DNA from: Diphasiastrum complanatum
Taxonomy: Eukaryota; Streptophyta; Lycopodiopsida; Lycopodiales; Lycopodiaceae
Assembly: GCA_029204225.1 (NCBI GenBank)
Contig: CM055109.1
Location: forward strand, 18,769,283 to 18,833,282
Length of the DNA stretch: 64,000 nt
Direction: 5' to 3'
Shown here: in pieces, positions 34,947 through 46,887 of the stretch
How positions within the stretch are numbered: the first letter of the stretch is position 1
Layout of the letters: every line of letters begins with the position of its first letter
The notes under the pieces: model-generated
Told to the model about the DNA's origin: nothing
The model's database searches: none
The model's input: only the letters and a program-made list of their open reading frames with translations
Program-made: the position numbers and the translations under genes

Positions 34947-36286
34947 CTACCAGTCGCTTATTTGTTCCCTCACACTCTTCATTAGAGATGTCTGTCTGTA
35001 CCCTACCAGGGTTGTGGAAAATAACATCATCCTATGGGCCGGATTCCCAACTGCGTTAACAACCATTAGTGTCTCAAAATCTTCGAGATGTTCATGGTCA
35101 TCTTCATCATTGTTTTCGTGGAATTGTGGTAGGGAGCTTACTATACTAGGTACTCTCTCGGTGTCATCAGGAACAACTATTGGCTGAGTGACTCTCCTTG
35201 TCACCGGTGTGATAGGTATAGAATCAGCTCGATCGTCAACTTCAGCTAAGACTTCTTCGTTTATGTTATGATCATCATGATCTGCTTGATCGAGATCCAT
35301 ATCTGACTCAACCTCGCTTTCATTCATTGTTTCCATTCTGACACTATGTCATCACCTACCGTCTCTTCCTCACTTACTGCTTTATCACATGCCACCTCAT
35401 TGGGCTCTGGCTCTTCATCCTCAGAGACAGTATCCCACTCAGATTCATTACTATAGTTCTCAACTAGCTCAAGAATCTCGTCCTCACTATCATTTTGTGT
35501 TGGGAATTCCTCTATCTTTGCTTCTCGTCGGATGTCATCTGTGTATGAGGCTTCCCACTCTTGCAATGAGAGTGCTATTGCTATTTCCATATCGGTTGTA
35601 ATATCTTCTCGATCTTCAAGAAGAATTGGCGTTGTGAGGTCTTGCGGTAACTATTCTCGAGTCTCTACAACTTTTGAGGGGAAGAGAGGCGGGTCTCTGG
35701 CCGCCCTCCTTCCACCATCTATGGTTGGACTTGGTTCTCTAGGCAATAGACTAGTCTCATGCAATGAAATTTCTATAGCCAAATCTAGCTCTGTGTATGA
35801 ATATCCATCTAGATCTAGTTGGGATTCCTCAGCCAGTTGTGATTTCGTTTGTGGTTCTATCAAGTAGACTTCTAATATAACATGCTTTTCTTTAGGATCT
35901 ATCATATCTAGTGTTGTTAACATAAGATCTTCTCTTTCAGACTCATTTTGATCGAAGGTCTCTAGAAATGTGTCTATGGTTCCAACTAATTCTTCTTCTG
36001 TCATCATCTCAGATATATTTGTTGGCCTATTGAGCTCATAGAGAGGTTCTTGGTCGTCTAATTCTAGAGGGGACATTTCATCATTGCCTATGGCCCAATA
36101 CCAGCCAGTACAGAAGCCTTCATTGTCTCTAGTTTGGGATGACCCTAGATCAACAAAGTGCACTTCTTTATTGGGTGGGTCCACCAGTAAACCCCACATC
36201 CAAGAGAGAAACCACCCAACTAATGAGTGAAAGGCCCCCATGATAGCAAGGTTGGGTCGGTTGAATGCCAAGAATGGCACAATCAT
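34947..36286 (-). pseudogene. acidic element-encoded protein with two UIM-like helices, copy 1
   Basis: The frame starts at ATG 36286 and runs 211 codons to TAG at 35653-35651. It continues in the same phase (LPQDLTTPILLEDRED, then a Met at 35590) to a stop near 35324, then shifts by one into 35336-34947. The N-terminus is hydrophobic with several Trp; the rest is strongly acidic. Two segments fit the ubiquitin-interacting motif (acidic lead, then A-I/L-x-x-S-L-x-E): LDLAIEISLHE (35788-35756) and EIAIALSLQEWE (35587-35552). No gag, protease, RT or integrase motif is seen. The same amber stop and shift occur in copy 2, so they predate the duplication. Function is unknown; ubiquitin binding is inference from short motifs. 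Confidence 0.5.
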
Positions 36287-36811
36287 GCTAGATTGGTCTC
36301 ATAACTAACATCTTTGTAACGATGGTTTATGATCTCCTATCGAGGGAATCTGGCTCTATTGCTTGGATGACACTATCCTGACCATTGGACCACACTCTCT
36401 TCTAGCAATGGGTATCGCAAGAGCTTCCACAATCCAACCAAAAGTTTTATCATGTTGAGGTAAGAAGCCCTCATTAGATCCAATAAGCATGCATATGATA
36501 TCTCAAATCCAGACAACCTCAGATTTCATCCTATGAATAATCTTTTGGCGGGTTGATGCACAACCATTGTCACTCTCTTTGTGGGATCAGCACACATCTC
36601 TGTGCGATGCTAACCACTTTGACCTAATAATTGTCTTTCAAAATAACATTCAACACTACTCAAGTAGCTCGCACAAAGGTGTTAGTGTGCGGCTGATAGT
36701 CTAAACAATAGAATCGTTCTCAACACATACAATTTGAGACACATGAAATTTGTAGATCATTGCTAGCATGACTACTCTCCAAGCAATATTCTCTTATCAA
36801 GTCACTCCCAG

Positions 36812-37090
36812 CAGACGCACCATTGTTAAGCGTCTGGCGGGTCAAATAACATAAGCAACCTGCAAATGGCTATTCTGTATAGTTCACAACCCTATGTATA
36901 GATAATCTCCCTTCAAACAATAGCCCATTATCGAATTCCTACCGGCAGACGCACCAATGTTAGGCGTCTGGCGGGCCAAATAATACCAGTGATCTTAAAT
37001 GGCTAAGTCATACCGTTTATAGCCCCACATATAGATAATTGCCCTTCAGACAATAGCTCCTTATCAAATTCCTCCTGACAGACGCACCAA
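36812..37090 (-). repeat. triplicated primer-binding-site region, copy 1
   Basis: CAGACGCACCA(T/A)TGTTA occurs at 36812, 36946 and 37079, spaced 134 and 133 bp, inside about 134-bp tandem units. In the first two units it is followed by GCGTCTG, giving 7-bp inverted repeats (36812-36818/36830-36836 and 36946-36952/36964-36970). In the third the LTR begins instead. On the element strand each unit presents TAACA(T/A)TGGTGCGTCTG, so LTR end plus PBS is present once for real and twice as a near copy. Confidence 0.8.
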
Positions 37091-38904
37091 TGTTAAGGCC
37101 TATTTTGACGGGGGGTTGGTCCAGCCAAAACATCCTAAAAGGGTCAAGGGGCCCCACCTCTAATGGTGGTTCGGCCCTACGTGAGCAATGGAGGATTTGC
37201 CACTTCCAACCCTGATGGCCTTCTCTATTGCCCCGTGCTCCCCAACCGATGAGAGTTTTCCAGGCTCTCAGAGATACGGTTGCAAGGATGGGGTGCTGTC
37301 ACTTTTGGTGCAATGATTCACTAGCTTTCTAGGGTTATGGTTCCGTAAAACTTCTGCTCACTAATTCGCGTTAGGATCTTGCTAATATCTCTTTTCCCAT
37401 TGGATTCAGCTCACAGTTAGTAAAAATCTTACATGGGCTTGAAATTGATTTATTGCCCATGATGTGCTCGTGGGGTGCAAGTTATACACACCGCTTTGTT
37501 TGATAAGCAGTGGTACTTTCGCCAACCGTCGGGTCTAGGTATTTCGCTAGACAATATCGACGACGGGTGTGACTAGTGACACTTTAACCAAGGTGGTGTT
37601 TTTCGGCCACGTTTGGTAAACTTCCCGCTCTTGTGTTTCAAAGAGGGTGGATTTATTAGTTCACGTGCAGTATGACCCCAAAAATAATAAACCGAATGCC
37701 ATTTGTAACTTTGACAGTTTCATACGACTAACTAAGGACACTACAAACTAGTTAGCTTATAGAATTGGATGATCATATGACAAGCAACCTACGTATCTCT
37801 TGTGAGTATTCAACGCGTTACTTATATTATCACGATACAAAGGATGATTCCATGATGTGACATAAGGAACCATTTGTTTAGTATAAAAAAATAGCAAACA
37901 CGGAATGAGACTAAGCATAAGATGCAACATCGCATACAAGAATGGCATTTGCATAACCGAAAAATGTGAAGTGAACATGTTACCTCAAGTGTGCGAGGGC
38001 AACCGATATGCCGCAAAAACCATTAGTCATGAATGCCGGTTCACTTCTTCAATCACAAATCTTTTGCTATTTTCCAGTAGCTTTGTTGCGCAGGTGGTTG
38101 AGTAGACGGCGAGATCCAGAGAAACGACAATTGTACAATGTTGTCACAAGTCATTGTACATATCCCGATTTGCAGATAGGCAACAGGTGTAGCGAGATTG
38201 TGGCAGGGCAGAAACACTTCTCTTTGGCAATGAAATTATCCTAGATCTATCACTCTGTCAACGATGGACAGGCAACGATGGAACATGCAGGGCAGAAACA
38301 GCTCCCACCAGTGGCAGGCGACGATCAGAGGCTGGGATCTCTGATTTCTTTATGCTTATCAAAGAGGTACAGGTTCGTATGCAAGGCCGCAGCAGAGGAC
38401 AGGGCAGCAGACAGTTCTTTGGCACTGAAAGCAGTCTCTCTGTCAACTACGGAAAGGCAGGACATGCAAGAAGACCTCCACCGAGCACACAGAGAGCAGA
38501 AGTAGGTGAGACAGATCGCAAGGCAAGTAGGCCAACGATGAGGTAGCGAGGGCATGTAGGAGGCATTCAAGGAGCACCAAGAGGGCGGAGGCAGCGTGAA
38601 ACTGCATGATCAGTGAGGAGGAACCACAGAGAAGAACTGCCATAGGCAAGGTCAAGGCACAGACCACGTAGCAAGGTTGTAGGCACTCCAGAGACACTTG
38701 ATTGAGGCAAGACCAGACCAATGAGTTGCGTGTAGGCCTCACACAACTCAAGTTAGGATACAAAAACCAAATAACCTCCAACCGTACAGCATGTAGGGCG
38801 TAGAGTAAGTGATTGCGGAATTCGAGTGTGGTTACAAGTCGTTGGCAAACCGTTGATGGTGTTCCACCTCTGATTTTTACTTGCGCAAATGGTATTTCAA
38901 AACA
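37091..38904 (-). repeat. LTR 2 (middle, recombinant), 1814 bp
   Basis: From 37091 to at least 38343 the diagnostic bases match LTR 3; from 38389 onward they match LTR 1. The switch lies within 38344-38388. This is the mosaic predicted for the central LTR after unequal exchange between the left and right LTRs of one element. Confidence 0.85.
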
Positions 38905-40278
38905 TCCTTCCCGTTAGGGTTATGTGACTCCTTGACACTGAATCCATATTTCCCGGTCCCGTTTTTACCCGAAACTTTTCTTTCTCGATTTTTTCTTTTG
39001 TGGTTGACTTTTTCGGCATTCATGACTAGGCTCCTGAGACAACACGGTTTCCCTGAAAAATTCACTGAGTGATCATATATTAGTAAAAAATGGACTCATT
39101 ACATGGTGGGATTTTAGCACGGTCATACCGGCTATTTTTTTACAATTGGCCATTTTTGTGAAAAGCCATAAAATATTTACCGGCCATTTCTAAGGCCGCA
39201 AAATTTGCTCTAGCTTCATTTAGGGCAGGCTGGGACCCAATTCTAGTTGGACCGGCACTTTTGGCTCGGTCTTACAAAACTTGACCACAAAATATTTTTG
39301 ACAGTTTTTTTGAAAAGTCAAGCTCTTACTTTTAAGCTATGTCTAACCACTTTAGGGGCGGGCTGGGACCCAGTTCCAAGGCAAATTTGTGCCAATTTTT
39401 CTCTGATAACTAGATTTTACATGCCGGTTTTTTTAATTATTACGAACTTAAACTTCAATAGTAGCCCGACTTTTCATGCGGAAATATCGGCTAACATTGG
39501 CGACTACCACTGGGTAGTATGTCCCCATACGACAGACCCAAAGTCTCTGGTTTCGCAGACCACCTCCTGGTGGTGGATCAAGTTTAGTGGGCTCAGCACC
39601 CTTGCTAGGTGATGCTAACGACAATGGGTTGGTGGCTTCAACAACTTCCTATCCAAAGACCATCGATTGAGCCCTTAGGATCCATCTGCAAACGGATTGG
39701 ATTTAACCGCAGCATCTTTGAACAATTTGGTGTCTTCATACCTGCAAAAACCCACCTGTGACCTAAATGGCAAATGCTCTCATTCCCATCAGTGTAAGAC
39801 AATGCCCATTTTCGGACCCATGCATGGAGGGATATACAAATGCAAATCTCAAGATTGGAGATGGGATGATATGGATTCAAGTCAACAGTATTGTGTCTAA
39901 CACCGTGTCATTGATGTGTGTGAATGCATACACAATGAGGCTTTAGTGCCCCAACTCTGAAACCAGTCCAGACTTATGATTACCAACTTTTTTTTTTTAT
40001 TTTAGACATTCAACTTATACTCTCTAAGAACCAATTAAACAGGGAATAACCATCTAGCCTCTCTGTATCAAATCTTCTCTCAAGCCCTAGATTGTGACAA
40101 TAGTCCATGTAGGACAACTTACTGTCCTAAGATCCAATGTACCAGATAGTAGGAAGCACTAGTTTTCATCAATCTATAGAATCAATTAGGAAAAAATCGT
40201 CCTCACCTCCTATTATGGATGTGTGAGGTGTCACTCATTCTCACAAATTGGTTCGAGGTCTGATAGAGATGGTTAAAG

Positions 40279-40391
40279 TCCTTTTCTTTTTTCTCCTTTT
40301 TTTTCTTTTACTTTTCTCTCAGTCTTTCTTTCTCTCTCTTTTCACATTTTCTTTTTCTTCTTTTTACTTTTTCCTTATTTTTTCTGTCCTA
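40279..40391 (-). repeat. homopurine tract, copy 2
   Basis: Same as the tract at 33042-33154; no difference seen by eye. Confidence 0.85.
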
Positions 40392-41021
40392 GTAGGGACC
40401 TTATGAAAGATGGTTTTCGATCAGTGGATATGGAGAAGAATCTTCTTAGTTGTCTGATATCAGTAAGTGTGAACTAATTCAAATGTATACATTCATTGCA
40501 GATCATCCATCCCATCTGATCCGACTTTATATACAAAGCATAAATTTTCTTCAGCAACTGTCTCAAATTGTTCATTACTCAAAGAAGTAGTGATGTTTCA
40601 AGCTTGTTATCTCATTGTATGTAACCATCATGTGGAGACTCTCGATTTTTTCTTTATCCGTCACGTCCTGAAATTCTCCAACTGTCCAGTCAATCATGCC
40701 TTATCTTGGGCGATGGAGTCACTCCCCACCCCACTGCACTATTTCTGTTCCCACTTTTTCCTCTCTTACCCTCTCTTTTATGCTTCTGATCAAACACTCA
40801 TGCCCATAAGAGAAAATATGTAATGCCCTATGCAGCTCAGAGTATATGCAGAATGCAGGGGTATGGATGCATGAGACAACGGTCAAACAAGATAGAATGT
40901 TGACCAAAAAATAAAAAAAATATAACAAAACCAGATCGGCAAAGTAAAGTCAAACTTACCACCCCTTGACTCCCCCATGTGAAATCAGGAATAAGGCTGT
41001 ATTGTTGTCACCTTACCACAT

Positions 41022-41744
41022 CTATCCAACATCCACCTTGTTGTCTGGGTATTCATCATGCGCTTTAACCCTAACTTGCACTTCAGTGTTTTTTGTCCTA
41101 TTTCTCTTTGGCATATTCGGTCGTTTATGTATATGATAGGTGGCCAAAAGATCTAGGTCATCATTTGGTTCAAGGAAATATCCTAGCACCATGTTTTCTT
41201 CATGATCAAATTCTTCATTGCTGATGTAGTTGGGTAGTTCTTTGTCCCAAAGGAATGGATCATATGGTGTTCCAGTACTATCCTGGATAAAATTATCAAA
41301 GTTTACCACCATGTGGTCATCTATTGTCGCTTTTTGATATTTGAATAAGCGTTGGATATCAAATGACTCCTGATTAAATGCATCAGGTGGGGGTTCATGG
41401 CTCTTGTTGTTTTCTTGCTTCGTTACACAATTGCCTATGGATCCAGATTTAGGGGGTAAATCTACTGAGGCTGTCCATACTATGTCCTATACTTTTGCAT
41501 AGTCAAAGTCGCCTTTACTGTCCTCGTCAGGAGGTACAGCTTGGTCGCCGGTGGCTTGTTGATTAACAATAGATGCGAATGATATAAGCTTCTTAGACTT
41601 AGCGGACTTTCCAAGACTCACGTACCGATCACACTCTTCCATCCACTCTTTGCTAGGTGGGTCTGTCTGTAACCTACTCTCGGTTAGCATTTGTACTCTC
41701 GCCCTAGTCCCCTCGGGGATGAGTGTTCCTATTGAGTCGCGCAT
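41022..41744 (-). pseudogene. small acidic frames, copy 2
   Basis: The frames 41744-41487 and 41312-41022 are identical in translation to copy 1. Confidence 0.4.
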
Positions 41745-42183
41745 GGGTCTCTTGTCATTGGTCTTGTCTCATCTATTCTGAGGAGGTCATTTAAGCTTTT
41801 CGATCTGTGAATATTTAGTCTTTCTGTTTAAAATTTTGTGAGTGACTAGCCCATAAAACTGTAGATCTACAACCCACTGTATCTGATGTCCATGGCTTTG
41901 TATGCTTGTAGATTCGGGCTTCTCACCCAAAACTACTTTCTTCACAAGATTGCATTCCCGAATCCTAGCCTCTGTATAGCCCTAAGGAATAATCGAGTTT
42001 TGACTGGCTTTCTTTGAAGTATAATCCCTTTCGTTTGTCTCAATTCCAAGGGAAATGGCCCAATACTAGCTTCTGAGGGAGTTGTTTCTTCATCTATACG
42101 GCTTCCAATCAAGGGTATAGGTTCTTCTATTCCAACAGTAGCTATTGAGGGTGATCTGTCTCTAGGTTCAGTGTCTTTGGAGT

Positions 42184-43523
42184 CTACCAGTCGCTTATTT
42201 GTTCCCTCACACTCTTCATTAGAGATGTCTGTCTGTACCCTACCAGGGTTGTGGAAAATAACATCATCCTATGGGCCGGATTCCCAACTGCGTTAACAAC
42301 CATTAGTGTCTCAAAATCTTCGAGATGTTCATGGTCATCTTCATCATTGTTTTCGTGGAATTGTGGTAGGGAGCTTACTATACTAGGTACTCTCTCGGTG
42401 TCATCAGGAACAACTATTGGCTGAGTGACTCTCCTTGTCACCGGTGTGATAGGTATAGAATCAGCTCGATCGTCAACTTCAGCTAAGACTTCTTCGTTTA
42501 TGTTATGATCATCATGATCTGCTTGATCGAGATCCATATCTGACTCAACCTCGCTTTCATTCATTGTTTCCATTCTGACACTATGTCATCACCTACCGTC
42601 TCTTCCTCACTTACTGCTTTATCACATGCCACCTCATTGGGCTCTGGCTCTTCATCCTCAGAGACAGTATCCCACTCAGATTCATTACTATAGTTCTCAA
42701 CTAGCTCAAGAATCTCGTCCTCACTATCATTTTGTGTTGGGAATTCCTCTATCTTTGCTTCTCGTCGGATGTCATCTGTGTATGAGGCTTCCCACTCTTG
42801 CAATGAGAGTGCTATTGCTATTTCCATATCGGTTGTAATATCTTCTCGATCTTCAAGAAGAATTGGCGTTGTGAGGTCTTGCGGTAACTATTCTCGAGTC
42901 TCTACAACTTTTGAGGGGAAGAGAGGCGGGTCTCTGGCTGCCCTCCTTCCACCATCTATGGTTGGACTTGGTTCTCTAGGCAATAGACTAGTCTCATGCA
43001 ATGAAATTTCTATAGCCAAATCTAGCTCTGTGTATGAATATCCATCTAGATCTAGTTGGGATTCCTCAGCCAGTTGTGATTTCGTTTGTGGTTCTATCAA
43101 GTAGACTTCTAATATAACATGCTTTTCTTTAGGATCTATCATATCTAGTGTTGTTAACATAAGATCTTCTCTTTCAGACTCATTTTGATCGAAGGTCTCT
43201 AGAAATGTGTCTATGGTTCCAACTAATTCTTCTTCTGTCATCATCTCAGATATATTTGTTGGCCTATTGAGCTCATAGAGAGGTTCTTGGTCGTCTAATT
43301 CTAGAGGGGACATTTCATCATTGCCTATGGCCCAATACCAGCCAGTACAGAAGCCTTCATTGTCTCTAGTTTGGGATGACCCTAGATCAACAAAGTGCAC
43401 TTCTTTATTGGGTGGGTCCACCAGTAAACCCCACATCCAAGAGAGAAACCACCCAACTAATGAGTGAAAGGCCCCCATGATAGCAAGGTTGGGTCGGTTG
43501 AATGCCAAGAATGGCACAATCAT
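42184..43523 (-). pseudogene. acidic protein with two UIM-like helices, copy 2
   Basis: It translates identically to copy 1, including the in-frame TAG (42890-42888) and the later one-base shift. The UIM-like helices lie at 43025-42993 and 42824-42789. The only nearby change noticed is C to T in CTGGCCGCC/CTGGCTGCC, which is silent for the protein call. Confidence 0.5.
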
Positions 43524-44048
43524 GCTAGATTGGTCTCATAACTAACATCTTTGTAACGATGGTTTATGATCTCCTATCGAGGGAATCTGGCTCTATTGCT
43601 TGGATGACACTATCCTGACCATTGGACCACACTCTCTTCTAGCAATGGGTATCGCAAGAGCTTCCACAATCCAACCAAAAGTTTTATCATGTTGAGGTAA
43701 GAAGCCCTCATTAGATCCAATAAGCATGCATATGATATCTCAAATCCAGACAACCTCAGATTTCATCCTATGAATAATCTTTTGGCGGGTTGATGCACAA
43801 CCATTGTCACTCTCTTTGTGGGATCAGCACACATCTCTGTGCGATGCTAACCACTTTGACCTAATAATTGTCTTTCAAAATAACATTCAACACTACTCAA
43901 GTAGCTCGCACAAAGGTGTTAGTGTGCGGCTGATAGTCTAAACAATAGAATCGTTCTCAACACATACAATTTGAGACACATGAAATTTGTAGATCATTGC
44001 TAGCATGACTACTCTCCAAGCAATATTCTCTTATCAAGTCACTCCCAG

Positions 44049-44327
44049 CAGACGCACCATTGTTAAGCGTCTGGCGGGTCAAATAACATAAGCAACCTGC
44101 AAATGGCTATTCTGTATAGTTCACAACCCTATGTATAGATAATCTCCCTTCAAACAATAGCCCATTATCGAATTCCTACCGGCAGACGCACCAATGTTAG
44201 GCGTCTGGCGGGCCAAATAATACCAGTGATCTTAAATGGCTAAGTCATACCGTTTATAGCCCCACATATAGATAATTGCCCTTCAGACAATAGCTCCTTA
44301 TCAAATTCCTCCTGACAGACGCACCAA
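44049..44327 (-). repeat. triplicated primer-binding-site region, copy 2
   Basis: Same three CAGACGCACCA units as copy 1, at 44049, 44183 and 44316; the last abuts LTR 3. Confidence 0.8.
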
Positions 44328-46174
44328 TGTTAAGGCCTATTTTGACGGGGGGTTGGTCCAGCCAAAACATCCTAAAAGGGTCAAGGGGCCCCACCTCTAA
44401 TGGTGGTTCGGCCCTACGTGAGCAATGGAGGATTTGCCACTTCCAACCCTGATGGCCTTCTCTATTGCCCCGTGCTCCCCAACCGATGAGAGTTTTCCAG
44501 GCTCTCAGAGATACGGTTGCAAGGATGGGGTGCTGTCACTTTTGGTGCAATGATTCACTAGCTTTCTAGGGTTATGGTTCCGTAAAACTTCTGCTCACTA
44601 ATTCGCGTTAGGATCTTGCTAATATCTCTTTTCCCATTGGATTCGGCTCACAGTTAGTAAAAATCTTACATGGGCTTGAAATTGATTTATTGCCCATGAT
44701 GTGCTCGTGGGGTGCAAGTTATACACACCGCTTTGTTTGATAAGCAGTGGTACTTTCGCCAACCGTCGGGTCTAGGTATTTCGCTAGACAATATCGACGA
44801 CGGGTGTGACTAGTGACACTTTAACCAAGGTGGTGTTTTTCGGCCACGTTTGGTAAACTTCCCGCTCTTGTGTTTCAAAGAGGGTGGATTTATTAGTTCA
44901 CGTGCAGTATGACCCCAAAAATAATAAACCGAATGCCATTTGTAACTTTGACAGTTTCATACGACTAACTAAGGACACTACAAACTAGTTAGCTTATAGA
45001 ATTGGATGATCATATGACAAGCAACCTACGTATCTCTTGTGAGTATTCAACGCGTTACTTATATTATCACGCGTTACTTATATTATCACGATACAAAGGA
45101 TGATTCCATGATGTGACATAAGGAACCATTTGTTTAGTATAAAAAATAGCAAACACGGAATGAGACTAAGCATAAGATGCAACATCGCATACAAGAATGG
45201 CATTTGCATAACCGAAAAATGTGAAGTGAACATGTTACCTCAAGTGTGCGAGGGAAACCGATATGCCGCAAAAACCATTAGTCATGAATGCCGGTTCACT
45301 TCTTCAATCACAAATCTTTTGCTATTTTCCAGTAGCTTTGTTGCGCAGGTGGTTGAGTAGACGGCGAGATCCAGAGAAACGACAATTGTACAATGTTGTC
45401 ACAAGTCATTGTACATATCCCGATTTGCAAACAGATAGGCAACAAGTGTAGCGAGATTGTGGCAGGGCAGAAACACTTCTCTTTGGCAATGAAATTATCC
45501 TAGATCTATCACTCTGTCAACGATGGACAGGCAACGATGGAACATGCAGGGCAGAAACAGCTCCCACCAGTGGCAGGCGACGATCAGAGGCTGGGATCTC
45601 TGATTTCTTTATGCTTATCAAAGAGGTACAGGTTCGTATGCAAGGCCACAGCAGAGGACAGGGCAGCAGACAGTTCTTTGGCACTGAAAGCAGTCTCTCT
45701 GTTAGCTATGGAAAGGTAGGACAGGCAAGAAGACCTCCACCGAGCACACAGAGAGCAGAAGTAGGTGAGACAGATCACAGGGCAGATGGGCAGATCGCAG
45801 GGCAAACAGGGCAGCGATGAGGTAGCGAGGGCGTGTAGGAGGCATTCAACGAGCAGCCAGAGGGTGGAGGTAGCGTGAAACTGTAGGATCGGTGAGGAGG
45901 AACCATAGAGAAGAACTGCCACAGGCAGGGTCAGGGCACAGACCACACAGCAAGGTTGTAGGAACTCCAGAGACACTTGATGGAGGCAAGACCAGACCAA
46001 TGAGTTGCATGTAGGCCTCACACAGCCATACAAAAACCAAATAACCTCCAACCATACAGCATGTAGGGCGTAGAGTAAGTGATTGCGGAATTTGAGTGTG
46101 GCTGCAAGTCGTTGGCAAACCGTTGATGGTGTTCCACCTCTGATTTTCACTTGCGCAAATGGTATTTCAAAACA
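44328..46174 (-). repeat. LTR 3 (right; 5' LTR in element orientation), 1847 bp
   Basis: The left part is nearly identical to LTR 2. After about 45645 it differs repeatedly (GGCCACAGC for GGCCGCAGC, GTTAGCTATGG for GTCAACTACGG). It carries a private 19-bp direct duplication, CGCGTTACTTATATTATCA at 45051-45069 and 45070-45088. To its right the sequence is unrelated copia gag DNA. Confidence 0.85.
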
Positions 46175-46408
46175 TCCTTCGCTCCTTCCAACATGATTAG
46201 AATCACTCCTCAACAAGACATTCAAACGACGATTCCACTCTCAACCTCCTACTTTGCAAATTTTGGCACAACCTCTATCAATTTGCAAGTAAGTAGCTAA
46301 CAACTCCAAAACACTAGCCTCCATTCGTCCCCCACCAAAACATTGACTCATAAGTGCGACCATGCCTCTTTCGTGTATCAATTTGTAAACTCAAGCAACT
46401 ACATCCAA
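46175..46408. other. short flank between array and copia gag remnant
   Basis: No feature of its own. It is probably the continuation of the - strand copia gag remnant, with LLATYLQIDRGCAKICKVGG readable at about 46300-46240, but with stops. Confidence 0.35.
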
Positions 46409-46887
46409 TCAAGGGGCCAGTTCAACATGTATGCGCTCACCAATAGAATGCAGTTCATCCCTCATTGTCTTGATTATGGTCATATAAGTCTGAATGTGCT
46501 CTCCTTGTTCCATTCGGGCACTATTCAGCTTTGACTTCAGAAACATAATCCTTGATGGATTTGACATCTCAAACTGCTCTTTTAGCACATCCCATGCATG
46601 TCTAGGTGTAATGGCATCACTTATGTGGGTAATGATGTGGTCTTTCATTGACAAGTTGATGAAGGTCAAAGCTCTCCTCGCCTTCCTGTCAAACACCTTC
46701 ATGTCCGCTTCATTTGGTGGTCTTCTCTCATCACCTGTGACGACATCCCACAGTTCCTTCTCTATCAGTATGTTTTTCATTTTGAATTTGCACACTGCCT
46801 AGTTGAAAATCCCGTCCAATTTGCTATTTTTGCACCTCTAACAAAAGATTTCTACTTGATGATTAGGAGAGTCATAGCTAGATACCA
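46409..46887 (-). pseudogene. Ty1/copia PBS and gag N-terminal fragment
   Basis: On the - strand TGGTATCTAGC (about 46887-46877) is a primer-binding-like site. Gag follows: AVCKFKMKNILIEKELWDVV (AVW expected), HAWDVLKEQFE and FLKSKLNSARMEQGEHIQTY, down to 46409. A TAG stands just before AVCKFKM, so the N-terminus is broken. The homologous part of other copia gags continues about 100 residues further. The tandem LTR array begins close by on the downstream side. Confidence 0.75.

Larger units (their letters stand above)
31668..37090 (-). mobile_element. internal domain, copy 1 (5423 bp)
   Basis: In element order (right to left) it holds the PBS with a triplicated leader repeat (37090-36812), a non-coding leader, the acidic protein frame (36286-34947), further small frames (34507-33785), a homopurine tract (33154-33042 on the - strand) and a 3' purine stretch before LTR 1. 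Between 33040 and 31668 only unassigned short frames are present. Confidence 0.85.
38905..44327 (-). mobile_element. internal domain, copy 2 (5423 bp)
   Basis: It has the same length and order as copy 1, offset by 7237 bp. By eye the differences are about eight single bases. Seven fall in the part corresponding to 31751-32540 of copy 1 and one near 35701. Confidence 0.85.
29849..46174 (-). mobile_element. tandem LTR-internal-LTR-internal-LTR array of a gypsy-like non-autonomous element
   Basis: Five blocks are seen: LTR 29849-31667, internal 31668-37090, LTR 37091-38904, internal 38905-44327, LTR 44328-46174. All LTRs run TGTTAAGGCC...TTTCAAAACA on the + strand. The two internals are both 5423 bp with about eight differences seen by eye. 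The element runs on the - strand. A primer-binding-like TGGTGCGTCTG follows the LTR end (..GGCCTTAACA) by one base, and a purine stretch (GGGAAGGA) precedes the other LTR end. No reverse transcriptase or integrase is visible, so it must depend on an autonomous partner. The target-site flanks (CATTC left, TCCTT right) do not match. Confidence 0.85.

Noticed and set aside
35651-35653. Amber codon in the acidic protein as a programmed readthrough site
   Set aside because: The frame continues in phase, but a one-base shift follows further on and no readthrough signal is seen. Simple decay before duplication explains it equally well.
36812-37090. CRISPR-like reading of the spaced 134-bp repeats with short hairpins
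   Set aside because: Only three units with similar, not unique, spacers, inside an LTR element and at its PBS; not a CRISPR array.
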